This document shows positions 18,556 to 28,273 of a DNA stretch of 64,000 bases, in pieces. The first letter of the stretch is position 1. The number at the start of each line of letters is the position of its first letter. This DNA comes from CAWBCI01 sp963787195 (GTDB taxonomy: Bacteria > Bacteroidota > Bacteroidia > Bacteroidales > JAGOPY01): the NCBI GenBank assembly GCA_963787195.1, contig CAWBCI010000033.1, forward strand, positions 1 through 64,000, read 5' to 3'. The notes under the pieces were generated by a model. It ran no database searches and was not told the origin of the DNA. It saw only the letters and a program-made list of their open reading frames with translations. The position numbers and the translations under genes are program-made.

Positions 18556-21271
18556 TTGAATGTCAATAATTCATTGCAAATAAAGCGAGTTTTTATTTTT
18601 AGTATTTTCCTGATTTTTATTTTCAGCGGAATTAAATTATCAGCCCAGGATAGCTGTTTAAGGGACTATACTGAAAAAGGCCGGGTTTTCCTCGGGAATA
18701 CCCATAATGGCGGGACCGATTATTACCGTAACCTCATCTTGCAGGATATTTCAAATGCCGGTGGAATTGATCTTCCCAATGATGGCATGACAGGTGCCTG
18801 GTCTGTGGAATTCGGAAGTGAACAAGATCGGCCCGGACGCTTCGAAATACGCGTCCACCCCCCTCAGGTTACAATGGATCCTTTACTATACAAGGGTTTT
18901 GATATATCCGAAGCACTATCGCCCGATCAGGCAAAAATTAGCTTCCGGCTAAGCAACCAACTTGGCATTGTTTCCGACAGCCTTAGCATCTTTGAAGTTC
19001 CGGTGAATGGCTTAAGTAATAATTATGTGGTCCGTAGTGTAAGCAATACCAAAAAGGAAACTTTAAAACTCAAACTTTCCCATATAAGTTTTACTTACAC
19101 TTCGAAAGCTTATCAGGTATTTCGTGACAAGGTTCAGATCATTGATAATTATTATGCTGCTGCCGCACTGATAGATAGCCTTCTTCAAAATACTTCTGAG
19201 ATATCAGGCTTTTATGAACTGCCTCTTCCTTACAAAATAATACAATATGCAGAATTACTCAGGATCAGGGACTATATAGGATCTTACAAATTTTTAAATA
19301 TTCCGGAGATAAAAAAGAAGGATCCGGCCTCCTTAAATGATAAGCTGATTCTACTCGAACGAAGGACCACCAGGATCGCTACTATTTTAGCCGGGGATAT
19401 GACAGAAATGGAATATCCAGGACTGGAGATGATCTATGATGCCCATTCCTATGTCGACCGGCTCTTTTACTATCTCTCATGGAGCGATAAGGTTGACCAT
19501 AGTTATAATTTGTTTTACAAGAATCTTGCATCCCTGGAGCCAGGAGCTGACGGGGAACTTCATTATATCCATGCTTATTATACACTAAATGGCAAGGATA
19601 AGTCAAATGCTCAGGATGCGAAAAAGATAATTTTGTCCCTCGCCCATGGAATGATGACCCTGGCAGATTCCTGTTATAATGCCGGACTCTTTTCCGAGGC
19701 TTCGATCTTCTATAAAAATACTTCTTTACTTGCCAGATATGCTCCCGGGGAAGATTTCGGAAGAGATGCCCTGATGAAAGCCGCGAATGCAGAAGCTACT
19801 ATCCGGAAATTCTACCTTGATATTGCCGGTAAGGCATTGTCGAAAAAGAACCCTGAAATGGCGGAAAATTATTTTCTGAAGGCTTATATGAAATCTTCGC
19901 TATTTGGCTGGCCTGTGGCTGACAGTGCCGGAGATATTCTCAGGTCATCAATCCGGGATCTTTACCTTTCCAGTGCTTTCAGGCTTATTGATGGCCATCA
20001 GTATGAGAAGGCGATGGAATATCTGGAGAAAGTGAGGCAGAGCATCCCACGGGGATCAGCATCTGAAAAAACCATGGAGCTTCAAGCCAGCTTGAAGAAG
20101 GCCCGGGAGGATATTTACCTTGGAAAACTTGAGTATTCGGGGCGGATATTTAAAGAAGGAAATGTTGACCGGGCAGAAGAACTCCGGAATGAGGCCGTTG
20201 ATTTCAGGTTGTATAATCCCTATGAAATTCCACGCGATGTTCTTGAAAATAAGGTAAATGAGGAAATTGATTCATACCGCTTCCGGCAATATCTGGCCCG
20301 GGGAGAGAAGAATTTGAATTCAGGCGAATTCCATGTTGCCCTTTACTATTTTGAAAAGGCCAAAGACATTGAACCATTTAATTTTAAGATCAAAGGACAG
20401 GGACGTGGATACGCTCATTAAGCAAGCGGCCCGCCCTGTGATTGAAGAACTTATGAAGAAGGCCAGGCTGAGTTTGGGAGCCTATGATGTGGAGGAAGGA
20501 ATCAGTGTTTTAAGCCAGGTGAATGCGATGATTAAAAAATATGGCATAGAAAAGGATTCCCTTCTGCAAAAGGACATTCATGACCTGGGTGAACAGCTCG
20601 AAAATATGAAGTGTGCTGCGGCAAAAAGGAATTTTGACGGCCTTATCGAGAAATCATCAGAATATGAAAAAGAAGAAAAGTACATAAGTGCCTTGATGGC
20701 CACTCAAAAGGCCATAAAGGTCTCACAGGATCACTCCGCTTGCGGCATCAGTGATACCGCTGCCTGGCTGATGAAAGTCCGGCTGGATGTCCTTGCGGAC
20801 TACCAGAGACTGAAGGATGATGCAGAAAGCTGGATAGGAACTGACGATCAGACCTTCATAAGGAAATATGCTGAAGCCGGAAAGTACTTTAAGCAGAACA
20901 ATTTAAAACAGTACGGCGCTAAATTTCTCAGCCTGCACGATTTCGTGATCAGCCAGCAGGATACCGGTCTTACGAGGTATATGTTCCGGCTCTATATGGA
21001 AAATCAGGAACCCGAAAAAGCCCTGGATATGATGAAATTGCTGGCTGATATGGGCAGCAATACCCCGGCCGATGAAAGATTTCAGAAACAACTGGCTATA
21101 CGGCTGGCTCTCAGGGATCAAAGACAGGACCAGGGTAAAAGGCCTGAAGAGCTTCTGAATGAATATTCTTCCAAAAACAAATACTACCGTAACTTCCGCA
21201 AGTCATATAAAATGACCTGGATTAATGGCCAGAGTTTTCAAATCCGGTATTTATATTTAATTTTGAAATGA
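18556..21271 (+). pseudogene. Large secreted repeat-rich protein of unknown function, frameshifted
   Basis: The gene is unrecognised. It opens 78 bp after the tRNA-Leu genes with no usable ATG; TTG at 18556 gives NVNNSLQIKRVFIFSIFLIFIFSGIKLSAQ, a good signal peptide. The N-terminal domain (to about residue 180) is beta-rich; the rest is alpha-helical with TPR-like pairs such as GEFHVALYYFEKAKDIEPFN and RAEELRNEAVDF. The first frame ends at 20421 after an out-of-place tail, while sequence of the same character continues one frame over (DVDTLIKQAARPVIEEL) to 21271. Removing one G from the GG at 20395-20396 restores IKDRDVDTLIKQ, giving about 904 residues. The C-terminal part has further helical repeats (YENGQEPEKALDMM-like, here NQEPEKALDMMKLLADMG). 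It could be a true pseudogene or an assembly indel. Confidence 0.65.
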
Positions 21272-21336
21272 AAAGGATATAAAATTGCAGTATTGCCATT
21301 CCGTTCCTAATAATCAAAAATCAAAATTAATATAAT

Positions 21337-22074
21337 ATGAAAAGATTACTTCTGATCAGTAACTCGACCAATGCAGGGGAGGAATACCTGGGCTGGCCCC
21401 GTCCCTTTATTTCTGATTTTATGAAGGACAGCGGAGTAAAGGATATTCTTTTTATTCCATACGCCGGTGTCAGTTTATCGGATGTCAGTTTATCGGAATC
21501 CTATGACGTTTATGAAGAAAGAGTGCAAATGGTTTTCAATAAATTAGGTCTGAACATTTACTCTATTCATAAGGAAAAAGATCCCATTGCTGCTGTTCAG
21601 AATGCCAAAGCCATAGCGGTAGGTGGCGGCAATACTTTTCACCTGGTTTATATGATGCACAAACTTAAGTTGATGGCTCCCATCCGTGAAAGGGTGCTCG
21701 AAGGCATGCATTTCATGGGCTGGAGCGCCGGAGCCAATGTGGCCTGTCCGAGTCTACGCACCACCAACGACATGCCCATCATTTTTCCTGAAAGTTTCGA
21801 TTGCCTGGATCTCATTCCTTTCCAGATCAATCCCCATTACCTGGATGCCAATCCGCAGGGCCATGGAGGAGAAACAAGGCAGCAGAGAATAGAGGAGTTT
21901 CTGACCGTAAATAAGGATATTACAGTTGCCGGACTGAGGGAAAGTTCTCTTTTCCTTGTCGAAGGCGACAAGATTCAACTCAAAGGTTTCCGCCCCATGA
22001 TTTTGTTCCGTTTCGGACAGGAGCCTGTTGAATTCCAGCCAGGGGACGAGATTGGTTTTTTGATGAAAGACTGA
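21337..22074 (+). CDS. pepE: Dipeptidase E (alpha-aspartyl dipeptidase, family S51)
   Basis: A cytoplasmic serine peptidase that cleaves Asp-X dipeptides. The 245 residues align with PepE: MKRLLLISNSTNAGEEYL at the start, AIAVGGGNTFHLV, the nucleophile elbow GWSAGAN with Ser130, and a downstream acidic and His region (QINPHYLDANPQGHGGETR). A 15-bp in-frame tandem duplication at 21469-21497 encodes VSLSDVSLSE, five residues more than expected where the family usually has a short loop after PYAGV. A -7-like box TAATTTTG (21258-21265) lies within the tail of the preceding gene and would give a leader of about 65 nt. Confidence 0.95.
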   Translation: MKRLLLISNSTNAGEEYLGWPRPFISDFMKDSGVKDILFIPYAGVSLSDVSLSESYDVYEERVQMVFNKLGLNIYSIHKEKDPIAAVQNAKAIAVGGGNTFHLVYMMHKLKLMAPIRERVLEGMHFMGWSAGANVACPSLRTTNDMPIIFPESFDCLDLIPFQINPHYLDANPQGHGGETRQQRIEEFLTVNKDITVAGLRESSLFLVEGDKIQLKGFRPMILFRFGQEPVEFQPGDEIGFLMKD

Positions 22075-22212
22075 TTTTCAGTCAGCAGTCAGCAGTCAGC
22101 AGTCAGCAGTCAAAATCGCCCAATATTCAATTTTCTATTTTCTATATTCTATATTCAATTTTCTATATTCAATTTTCTATATTCATATTATTCTATATTC
22201 TATATTCTATTT
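22075..22212. repeat. Two short tandem-repeat tracts downstream of pepE
   Basis: The first tract (about 22079-22111) is four to five copies of a 7-bp unit, AGTCAGC. The second (about 22128-22212) is a run of TTCTATATTC and TTCAATTTTC variants. The stretch from the pepE stop to the next gene (22075-22416, 342 bp) holds these repeats and a leader of about 200 bp with a weak -7-like TAACTTTC near 22310; nothing else was seen. Confidence 0.75.
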
Positions 22213-22416
22213 CCAATACTAAATACCCAATCCTCCCCCTCTCTTTTCTGGAATAAATATAAATTAGGACCTGACAGGCTGTAATGCTGCTGTAGCTGTG
22301 ATTTTTTCGTAACTTTCCCATGCGTAGCCATACTTCCGGAAAGAACAACCTTAAATTGGTTTTGTTATAACAATCTCATTTTTAATGATAAGAAGAATTA
22401 TTAAACCGGTCAAAAG

Positions 22417-23887
22417 ATGAAAAAATTACTCTTAATTCTCGTGCTCACGGCTTTTGCCCTGCCTTTAATGAGCCAGTATACTTATTTTAATGATGTATAT
22501 GAAAACAATAGCCGGACCCAGGGAAACTGTATCCTTGAAACAGAATCTTCATACGTGGTTTTTGGGCAAATTTATGATGAAGATTATACATACAGCCTGG
22601 CCTTGATGGCTATTGACAAGATGGGAAACCAACTATGGCTAAAAACTCATGGTGAAACATCGAAAAATTATAATCCAGGTTTTCAGGAGAGTTTAATTCA
22701 AACGGAAGATGGAGGATACCTGGCCTGTGGCTATATCCAGGATTTAAACGTTGTCAAGGGAATAATAATGAAATTTGATCAGGATGGAGACAGTCTTTGG
22801 TCTGTAATTTATGGAGATAGTACCCAGTCTCATGAAAGAATAATATTTTATAGTTGTAAACAGCTACCTGATAAAGGATATTTGTTGGCAGGAGACAAGG
22901 TTTACGGAGATTATAATCCTGATATGTTTGTGATTAGATTGGATAATTCAGGCATTCTTATGTGGGAAAGGAACTATGGCGATCCTGAGTTAGCAGAATC
23001 AACATATTCATTGGAACTTTTGCCGGATGGTGGATTTTTGGTTGGTTTTTCCAGGCAGGAGATCGGAGTATACAATTCTGTCGAAACAGGCCTTCTAAAA
23101 GCAGACAGTCTTGGAAATATGATCTGGATGAAAACCTACGGCGGAATTTATAATGATGGAGGGGGACGCGTATGTCTTGCCCCTGATGGTAATTATCTTG
23201 TGGGAAGTAATTTTGGAATGAGTTCCATGCCCATTGGAATGCCGGAAAGTAAAATATGGATCTTTAAGACCGATACTTCAGGTAATGTTTTATGGGACAA
23301 AAAATACGGCAATGCTGAAAACAAGAATTTTCTTTATTCTATGAAGGTGATGAATGATGGGTCCATACTTGCATCTGGGACAGGTGGTTTTCTGAGTATG
23401 CTTCAATATGGTTGGATATTAAATACAAGATCCAATGGGGACAGCCTGTGGTTAAGGGAATATAACCCCTTACCGGATGTTGAAGCTTCGATTATGGACG
23501 CTACACCCACCCGGGATCATGGAATAGCCTTTACAGGGGTTGGGATGAATGCATTCTGGGTTGGAAAATTGGATAGTGCCGGTTGTGTTGAACCCGGTTG
23601 CGACCCGACTTTCGGCCTCCAGGAAGCAAAATTATGGAAATGAAGGTTCTTTCGAAATCTATCCCAATCCGGCTTCCAACAAAATCAACATAGATCTGAA
23701 TGAAATTAAAGCCGAAGAAATATTGATTTACAATGCCCTGGGAATAAAAGTGCTATCTATTCAAAACCCGACTAGCCAAAAACAATTTCAATTTAATGTT
23801 TCTTCTTTTTCAGCGGGAATATATAGTGTTGTTTTGAAGAAAGAAGGAAGCATTCTATCCACAGGAAAATTTGTTCTCAGTAAATAA
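22417..23887 (+). pseudogene. T9SS-exported beta-propeller-like protein, frameshifted before its sorting domain
   Basis: The first frame (22417-23643) starts with a signal peptide (MKKLLLILVLTAFALPLMSQ). It carries repeated blades of the form DGGYLACGY and DKGYLLAGD, each followed by a segment ending GxxWxxxYG, a pattern I associate with secreted Bacteroidota propeller proteins. It ends abruptly at a stop after GLQEAKLWK. The adjoining frame continues without a gap into EGSFEIYPNPASNKINID and a full T9SS type A sorting domain ending at 23887 (KFVLSK). Deleting one A from the AAAA run at 23628-23631 joins the two into a protein of about 489 residues reading GLQEANYGNEGSFEIYPNPAS. Without repair the product would lack its export signal. 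Confidence 0.85.
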
Positions 23888-23931
23888 ATCAATGAGACTC
23901 AAATTTTTCAAACGAAGCGAAGAAAAATTCC

Positions 23932-24059
23932 TTAGTCGAATTGATCCCGAAAAGACGAAGTCTTATTCGGGATCTTCTGGGATTATATTCCCCGTCGCTT
24001 GAGACGAATAAGAGATATTTCCTTTAGATACCCCGCTGCTTGCGGCGGGGTGGTTCATT
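23932..24059. repeat. 128-bp dispersed intergenic repeat, copy 1
   Basis: Copy 1 of an element whose second copy is at 40767-40894 in the same orientation. The two have equal length and about 10 mismatches by hand alignment. It contains two hairpins: GATCCCGAA, a short inner stem around AAGACGAAGTCTT, and TTCGGGATC; then CCCCGCTGC and GCGGCGGGG separated by TT. Like copy 2 it lies between convergent genes, here the broken T9SS gene and gapN. Function unknown; a role as a bidirectional terminator is inference. Confidence 0.8.
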
Positions 24060-24105
24060 TTGAAGAATTTAGCAAAGTAATACGAATGGGAAATCAATTT
24101 CTACC

Positions 24106-25722
24106 TTAAAAAATAAAATCAGTCGATAGGAAATTAGACTTCTGATCTTTCAGGATTTCAGTTATGATGCTTTTATTCATGTCATTTTCCTTCAGGGCTA
24201 CCAGGGTCCGGATTGAAAACACCCTCAGGGCATCCGAAACCGACAGTGTCCCTTCAGCCGAATCCTTACGCCCCGTGAAGGGAAATATATCAGGTCCCCT
24301 CTGGCACTGGGCATTGACATTCACCCTGCATACCTGGTTCACCAAAGTATCCATCAATTCCGCTATCTGATCCGTATTCTTTCCGAAAATACTCGCCTGT
24401 TGACCATAATTCGACTGTATCACATATTCGAGGGCTTCGCTGATATCCCTGTAAGTCACCACCGGGATCACCGGACCGAATTGTTCTTCATTATATAGCC
24501 TCATCTTCTCATCCACATCCGAAATTATTGCAGGAAAGAAGAATGATCTGTTGAACTGTCCGCCACCCGGATTCATGAGCTTTGCTCCCTGATCAACAGC
24601 ATCCTTTACAAGTGCAGTCAGGTATGTGGATTTTCCCGGCTCCGGCAAAGGAGTGATTTGCACATTATCATCCCAGGGCATGCCAATCTTCAGTTTTTCA
24701 ACCTCCTCCACCAGCTTTTCCAGGAAGGCATCTTTTATGCTTTCATGGACAAAAATGATCTTGAGAGCCGTACATCGCTGACCATTGAAAGATAAAGCCC
24801 CTGTAAGACATTCTTTAACAGTCATGTCCAGATCGGCATCCGCTAAAATTATAGCCGGATTTTTTGCTTCCAGTCCGAGCACAGACTTCATCCGATGGGG
24901 CAGGGGATGTTGCTTTTTAAGTATATCGGCCACCCTGCTCGAACCAATAAAAGCCAGCACATCGATCTTTCCGGATTCCATGAGCGGAGAGATAACCTTG
25001 TGACCATCCCCGTAAACCGTATTGACAACCCCCTTGGGAAAGGCATCCCTGAAAGCATTCAGTAATGGAGAGTGTAATAAAACCCCAAGTTTAGGCGGCT
25101 TGAAAATGACTGTGTTACCCATTAAAAGGGCAGGGATAAGGGTTGTGAATGTTTCGTTTAAAGGATAATTATAAGGACCCATACATAAAACCACTCCTAA
25201 AGGCGCCCGCCTGATCTGGGCAATGATTCCCTGGGAGATCTGGAACCTTGATGAATCCCTGTCCAGGTTCTTAATAGCTTCGATGCTATCGTTAATATAA
25301 TCGATCGTCCGGTCAAATTCTTTTTCCGAATCTTTCAGGCTTTTCCCGATCTCCCACATGAGCAGCTTTACAATAAGTTCCCTTTGCTCTTTCATCAGAA
25401 GCACAAACTTCCTCATGCTTCCAATACGCTGCTCTATGGTCATTTTCGGCCATATTCCCCGGCCATAATCAAAAGCTTCGGAAGCGGCCTGTAAAGCAGA
25501 TAAAGAAGCAGTCTCATCCATTAGCGGATAATATCCGATATAATTTTCAAATGTGCCTTCGTCATAAGTGAATATTGGCGAATAGACTTTCTCAAAAGGG
25601 CCCTCCCATTTCAAAATTTCCCCGTTCATAAGGTATTCTGACTGTTCAAGGGGAAGTTTAAGGCTAAAACCTTCTCGTATCTCAGCCTTTCCGGGGAAAA
25701 TAGATTCAATATTTTTATTCAT
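24106..25722 (-). CDS. gapN: Aldehyde dehydrogenase family protein, GapN-like (NADP-dependent glyceraldehyde-3-phosphate dehydrogenase)
   Basis: A 538-residue aldehyde dehydrogenase, similar in pattern to the non-phosphorylating GapN that makes 3-phosphoglycerate and NADPH. I chose the ATG at 25722 (MNKNIESIFPGKAEIREGF). Key elements are GVVLCMGPYNYPLNE, the cofactor pocket IFKPPKLGVL, the general base Glu in LGLEAKNPAIIL, the catalytic Cys in SFNGQRCTALK, and EEQFGPVIPV. The substrate assignment is by resemblance only; other semialdehyde substrates are possible. The gene starts 22 bp after the end of the outer-membrane protein gene on the same strand, so the two may be co-transcribed. Confidence 0.85.
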   Translation of the reverse strand: MNKNIESIFPGKAEIREGFSLKLPLEQSEYLMNGEILKWEGPFEKVYSPIFTYDEGTFENYIGYYPLMDETASLSALQAASEAFDYGRGIWPKMTIEQRIGSMRKFVLLMKEQRELIVKLLMWEIGKSLKDSEKEFDRTIDYINDSIEAIKNLDRDSSRFQISQGIIAQIRRAPLGVVLCMGPYNYPLNETFTTLIPALLMGNTVIFKPPKLGVLLHSPLLNAFRDAFPKGVVNTVYGDGHKVISPLMESGKIDVLAFIGSSRVADILKKQHPLPHRMKSVLGLEAKNPAIILADADLDMTVKECLTGALSFNGQRCTALKIIFVHESIKDAFLEKLVEEVEKLKIGMPWDDNVQITPLPEPGKSTYLTALVKDAVDQGAKLMNPGGGQFNRSFFFPAIISDVDEKMRLYNEEQFGPVIPVVTYRDISEALEYVIQSNYGQQASIFGKNTDQIAELMDTLVNQVCRVNVNAQCQRGPDIFPFTGRKDSAEGTLSVSDALRVFSIRTLVALKENDMNKSIITEILKDQKSNFLSTDFIF

Positions 25723-25744
25723 TTTTTTATAATTTTTCTCCTTT

Positions 25745-26437
25745 TTAAAGTATAAAATAAATACCTGCAAGGAGATTGAAAAAGCTCATAGTCTTGTTTT
25801 GGGTAATGACACTTCCGTCAGTTTTGGTAAAGCTGAATTGGGTGGGACTGTAGGTGAATTCAGGATCAAGCGTGATCCCCATACACTTGTTCAGCTCATA
25901 TTTGAGTCCGGCCCCACAGCTAATGGTCCAGTTCCAGTTGTGTGCCGGGGTTATCTCGTACCAATTAACATCGACTAAATAATATTTAGGTTTGAAGAGC
26001 TGGTATGGAGTGGATGCATAGGCAATTCCTCCCAAAATCTTAGCGGTGAAACTCAGCTTGTTTATAATCGGAAGGCTGAAATACGGACCGGCACTGAAGG
26101 AGAAAAAGCGATAGGCTTCTGAACGGATATACATATCCTCCAGAAAGGCATCGCGTTTCACCATTTCATAACCCAGGGACCTGACATTTACCGGAAGCAA
26201 GTTTGCATTTGCAGAGGCGCCTATCCCCAGAAATGATTTGAAGAACCAGGCTCCTTCCAGGCTTATATTCCCACCTGTCTGTGCAAAGCCTCCATCCGGT
26301 AGCACCTGGCTTTGTATGATTCCGACAGGGAATGAGATACCCCCCTTAAGAGCTATGAAAGAAGGCTTTTCCTGTGCACTCAAAAAGCTGTATGAGAGGG
26401 TCATGAGCATGGTCAGAACGGATAGTTTTTTTAGCAT
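25745..26437 (-). CDS. Outer-membrane beta-barrel protein, unknown function
   Basis: A 230-residue protein with a clear signal peptide (MLKKLSVLTMLMTLSYSFLSAQ) from the ATG at 26437, followed by alternating hydrophobic and polar strands with many Tyr, Trp and Gly residues. It ends in SFFNLLAGIYFIL, a terminal aromatic strand typical of beta-barrels. A pre-sequence beginning at 26515 is unlikely to be translated, because it places 26 residues before the signal peptide. It precedes gapN. No specific family can be named. Confidence 0.75.
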   Translation of the reverse strand: MLKKLSVLTMLMTLSYSFLSAQEKPSFIALKGGISFPVGIIQSQVLPDGGFAQTGGNISLEGAWFFKSFLGIGASANANLLPVNVRSLGYEMVKRDAFLEDMYIRSEAYRFFSFSAGPYFSLPIINKLSFTAKILGGIAYASTPYQLFKPKYYLVDVNWYEITPAHNWNWTISCGAGLKYELNKCMGITLDPEFTYSPTQFSFTKTDGSVITQNKTMSFFNLLAGIYFIL

Positions 26438-26598
26438 GAGGTCAGACTTATTATTTAGCACAAATTTAAATTTTATTATTTGCCTGTGAAGGATTTTATT
26501 CAAATTGAAAATCACCTGATTAACATATTTTAATATATAATTTCCAAAAAAGGGGCCCGGATTTCGTACTTTCGTATATAAATCAATACACTTTTTAT

Positions 26599-27231
26599 AT
26601 GGAAATATATGACAAGATACACTGGTTAGGACAGTCGACGGTCAAGATTAGTAATGAAAACATTAACATCTATTTTGATCCTTACATGATTACAGAAACT
26701 GACCATGCTGACATTATATTTATCACCCATAAACATTATGATCATTTTTCATTGGAAGATATTGCAAAAGTTGCCACGACTGTAACTAAGATAGTGGCGC
26801 CGCAGAACTGTGTGCCTGAATTGCAGAAAGCCGGCTACTCCAATATCACCGCGGTTAGTCCCGGGAAAAAATATGAAGTTGGCGAGATAAGTTTTGAAAC
26901 GGTACCGGCTTACAATGTTGTGAAGGAGAATTATCATCATAAAGATAACCGCTGGGTAGGTTATATAATCGACTTTGAAGGCTGGCATATCTATCATGCC
27001 GGTGATACTGAAAGGATCCCTGAAATGAAAGAATTTTCATGTGACATAGCTATGCTCCCTTTAGGCCAGGTATATACTATGAACACTGTGGAAGAGGCAG
27101 CCCAGGCTGCAATTGATGTGAAAGCCCGTTACGCGATCCCGATTCACTGGGGCTTATATGAAGGAACTGAAGAGGATGCCGCTAAGTTCAGGGAACTGCT
27201 TGAGGGAAAAGTTGAAGTTTGGCTGAAATAA
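26599..27231 (+). CDS. MBL-fold metallo-hydrolase (UlaG/YtnP-like)
   Basis: A 210-residue metallo-beta-lactamase-fold hydrolase of the small L-ascorbate-6-phosphate lactonase-like group; the substrate is unknown. The zinc motif is THKHYDH (His44, His46, Asp48, His49). Further metal residues are expected in YHAGDTERIP and in the late IPIHWGLYEG. The protein has no signal peptide and should be cytoplasmic. The upstream region has a -7-like TACTTTCG, imperfect at the last two positions. It does not appear to belong to an operon. Confidence 0.9.
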   Translation: MEIYDKIHWLGQSTVKISNENINIYFDPYMITETDHADIIFITHKHYDHFSLEDIAKVATTVTKIVAPQNCVPELQKAGYSNITAVSPGKKYEVGEISFETVPAYNVVKENYHHKDNRWVGYIIDFEGWHIYHAGDTERIPEMKEFSCDIAMLPLGQVYTMNTVEEAAQAAIDVKARYAIPIHWGLYEGTEEDAAKFRELLEGKVEVWLK

Positions 27232-27276
27232 AAGTATTATAACCAATGCTGAACGACAGTCATTCTTAAGCATAGC

Positions 27277-27444
27277 TCAGAAAGGGAGGGTTTCAGGGTG
27301 CAGGCTGACCACGATACTACCAAGTCCAAGTGCAAAAATCCCGAGGATTACAAAAAACCATCCTAATAATTTCTTTTTCCTGACAAAAAAAACAATTCCA
27401 AGGATAAAGAAGATGAATGAAAAGATAAAAAGTTGAATGATCAT
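27277..27444 (-). CDS. Small membrane protein, 55 residues, two predicted helices
   Basis: The frame runs from the ATG at 27442-27444 to the TGA at 27277-27279. It encodes MIIQLFIFSFIFFILGIVFF, then VRKKKLLGW, a second hydrophobic segment FFVILGIFALGLGSIVVSL and the short tail HPETLPF. Two hydrophobic helices joined by a basic turn imply a hairpin in the membrane with the turn inside. It lies 97 bp after the PrsW gene on the same strand. No known family is recognised. Confidence 0.65.
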   Translation of the reverse strand: MIIQLFIFSFIFFILGIVFFVRKKKLLGWFFVILGIFALGLGSIVVSLHPETLPF

Positions 27445-27541
27445 ATCTGGTTTTTAAAATAGGTTTGAATTTGCTAAACATTCCGGAAGTCACAAAGTTC
27501 ATCCGTTTTGGTTCAAAATCCCTGCTTATAGGGATAATCTC

Positions 27542-28261
27542 CTAAAATTCATTCTTGTCCTCTTCCTTCCCGTCTTCATTTGGTTTGAATACTAAATTTG
27601 GGTTAAATGGGGAGTCTTCCGACATCAATTGCATTTTTTTCATCCCCGATCTCCACAAATAGTATAGAAATGGGATGAATAAGAGGAAAAGAAGATGTTG
27701 TTCAGATAAGAGGATAAAATCGTAAGAACCGTGTAATATAACCGGGATAAACAGGGCCCTGAGCAGGAATGCCTGACGAAAAGCAGGATAGAATTTGGCG
27801 AGTCCAAGATAATAACCCATCGTAACTCCGAATAGTGCATGTGCCGGAACAGCTGTAAATGCACGTGTTAGTCCAACCTGTATGCCGCTGCCGGTAACAT
27901 AGAGAAGGTTTTCTACGGCTGCAAAACCAAGCGAAACAAAGACTGCATAAACTATACCATCAAACTTTTCATTGAATTCACTCCGGTTCCAGAAAACAAG
28001 CCACAAAGCCAGGAATTTGAACATTTCTTCAGTGAAACCGGCTACAACATATGACTTGTAAGCTAATTCATAGATAGCCGGTTCAAAAATGAATTTTGTG
28101 GTCAGCCACACTTCAACATAGACAACCGGAATAGTGATAAGCCCCCCGAAAAACAAGCCCTTCAATAGGAGTGGAAGGGGTTCTTTTTCGTATTTATCCC
28201 GCATATAAACATAGAAAAGTATAATGGCTACCGGGGCAAGCGATACGATGAGAGCAAGCAT
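27542..28261 (-). CDS. PrsW family intramembrane metalloprotease
   Basis: A 239-residue multi-pass membrane protease of the PrsW/CAAX-protease-like family; the family prototype in Bacillus cleaves anti-sigma factor RsiW. The family's metal-site residues are visible: FTEEMFK (Glu78-Glu79), GFAAVEN (Glu117), PAHALFG (His141) and LHGSYDF (His177). There are about seven hydrophobic segments. The C-terminal tail is charged (PNEDGKEEDKNEF). It lies 12 bp after the CYTH gene and 97 bp before the small membrane protein, so the three may form one unit. The substrate here is unknown. Confidence 0.92.
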   Translation of the reverse strand: MLALIVSLAPVAIILFYVYMRDKYEKEPLPLLLKGLFFGGLITIPVVYVEVWLTTKFIFEPAIYELAYKSYVVAGFTEEMFKFLALWLVFWNRSEFNEKFDGIVYAVFVSLGFAAVENLLYVTGSGIQVGLTRAFTAVPAHALFGVTMGYYLGLAKFYPAFRQAFLLRALFIPVILHGSYDFILLSEQHLLFLLFIPFLYYLWRSGMKKMQLMSEDSPFNPNLVFKPNEDGKEEDKNEF

Positions 28262-28273
28262 AGTCTGAGGTAT

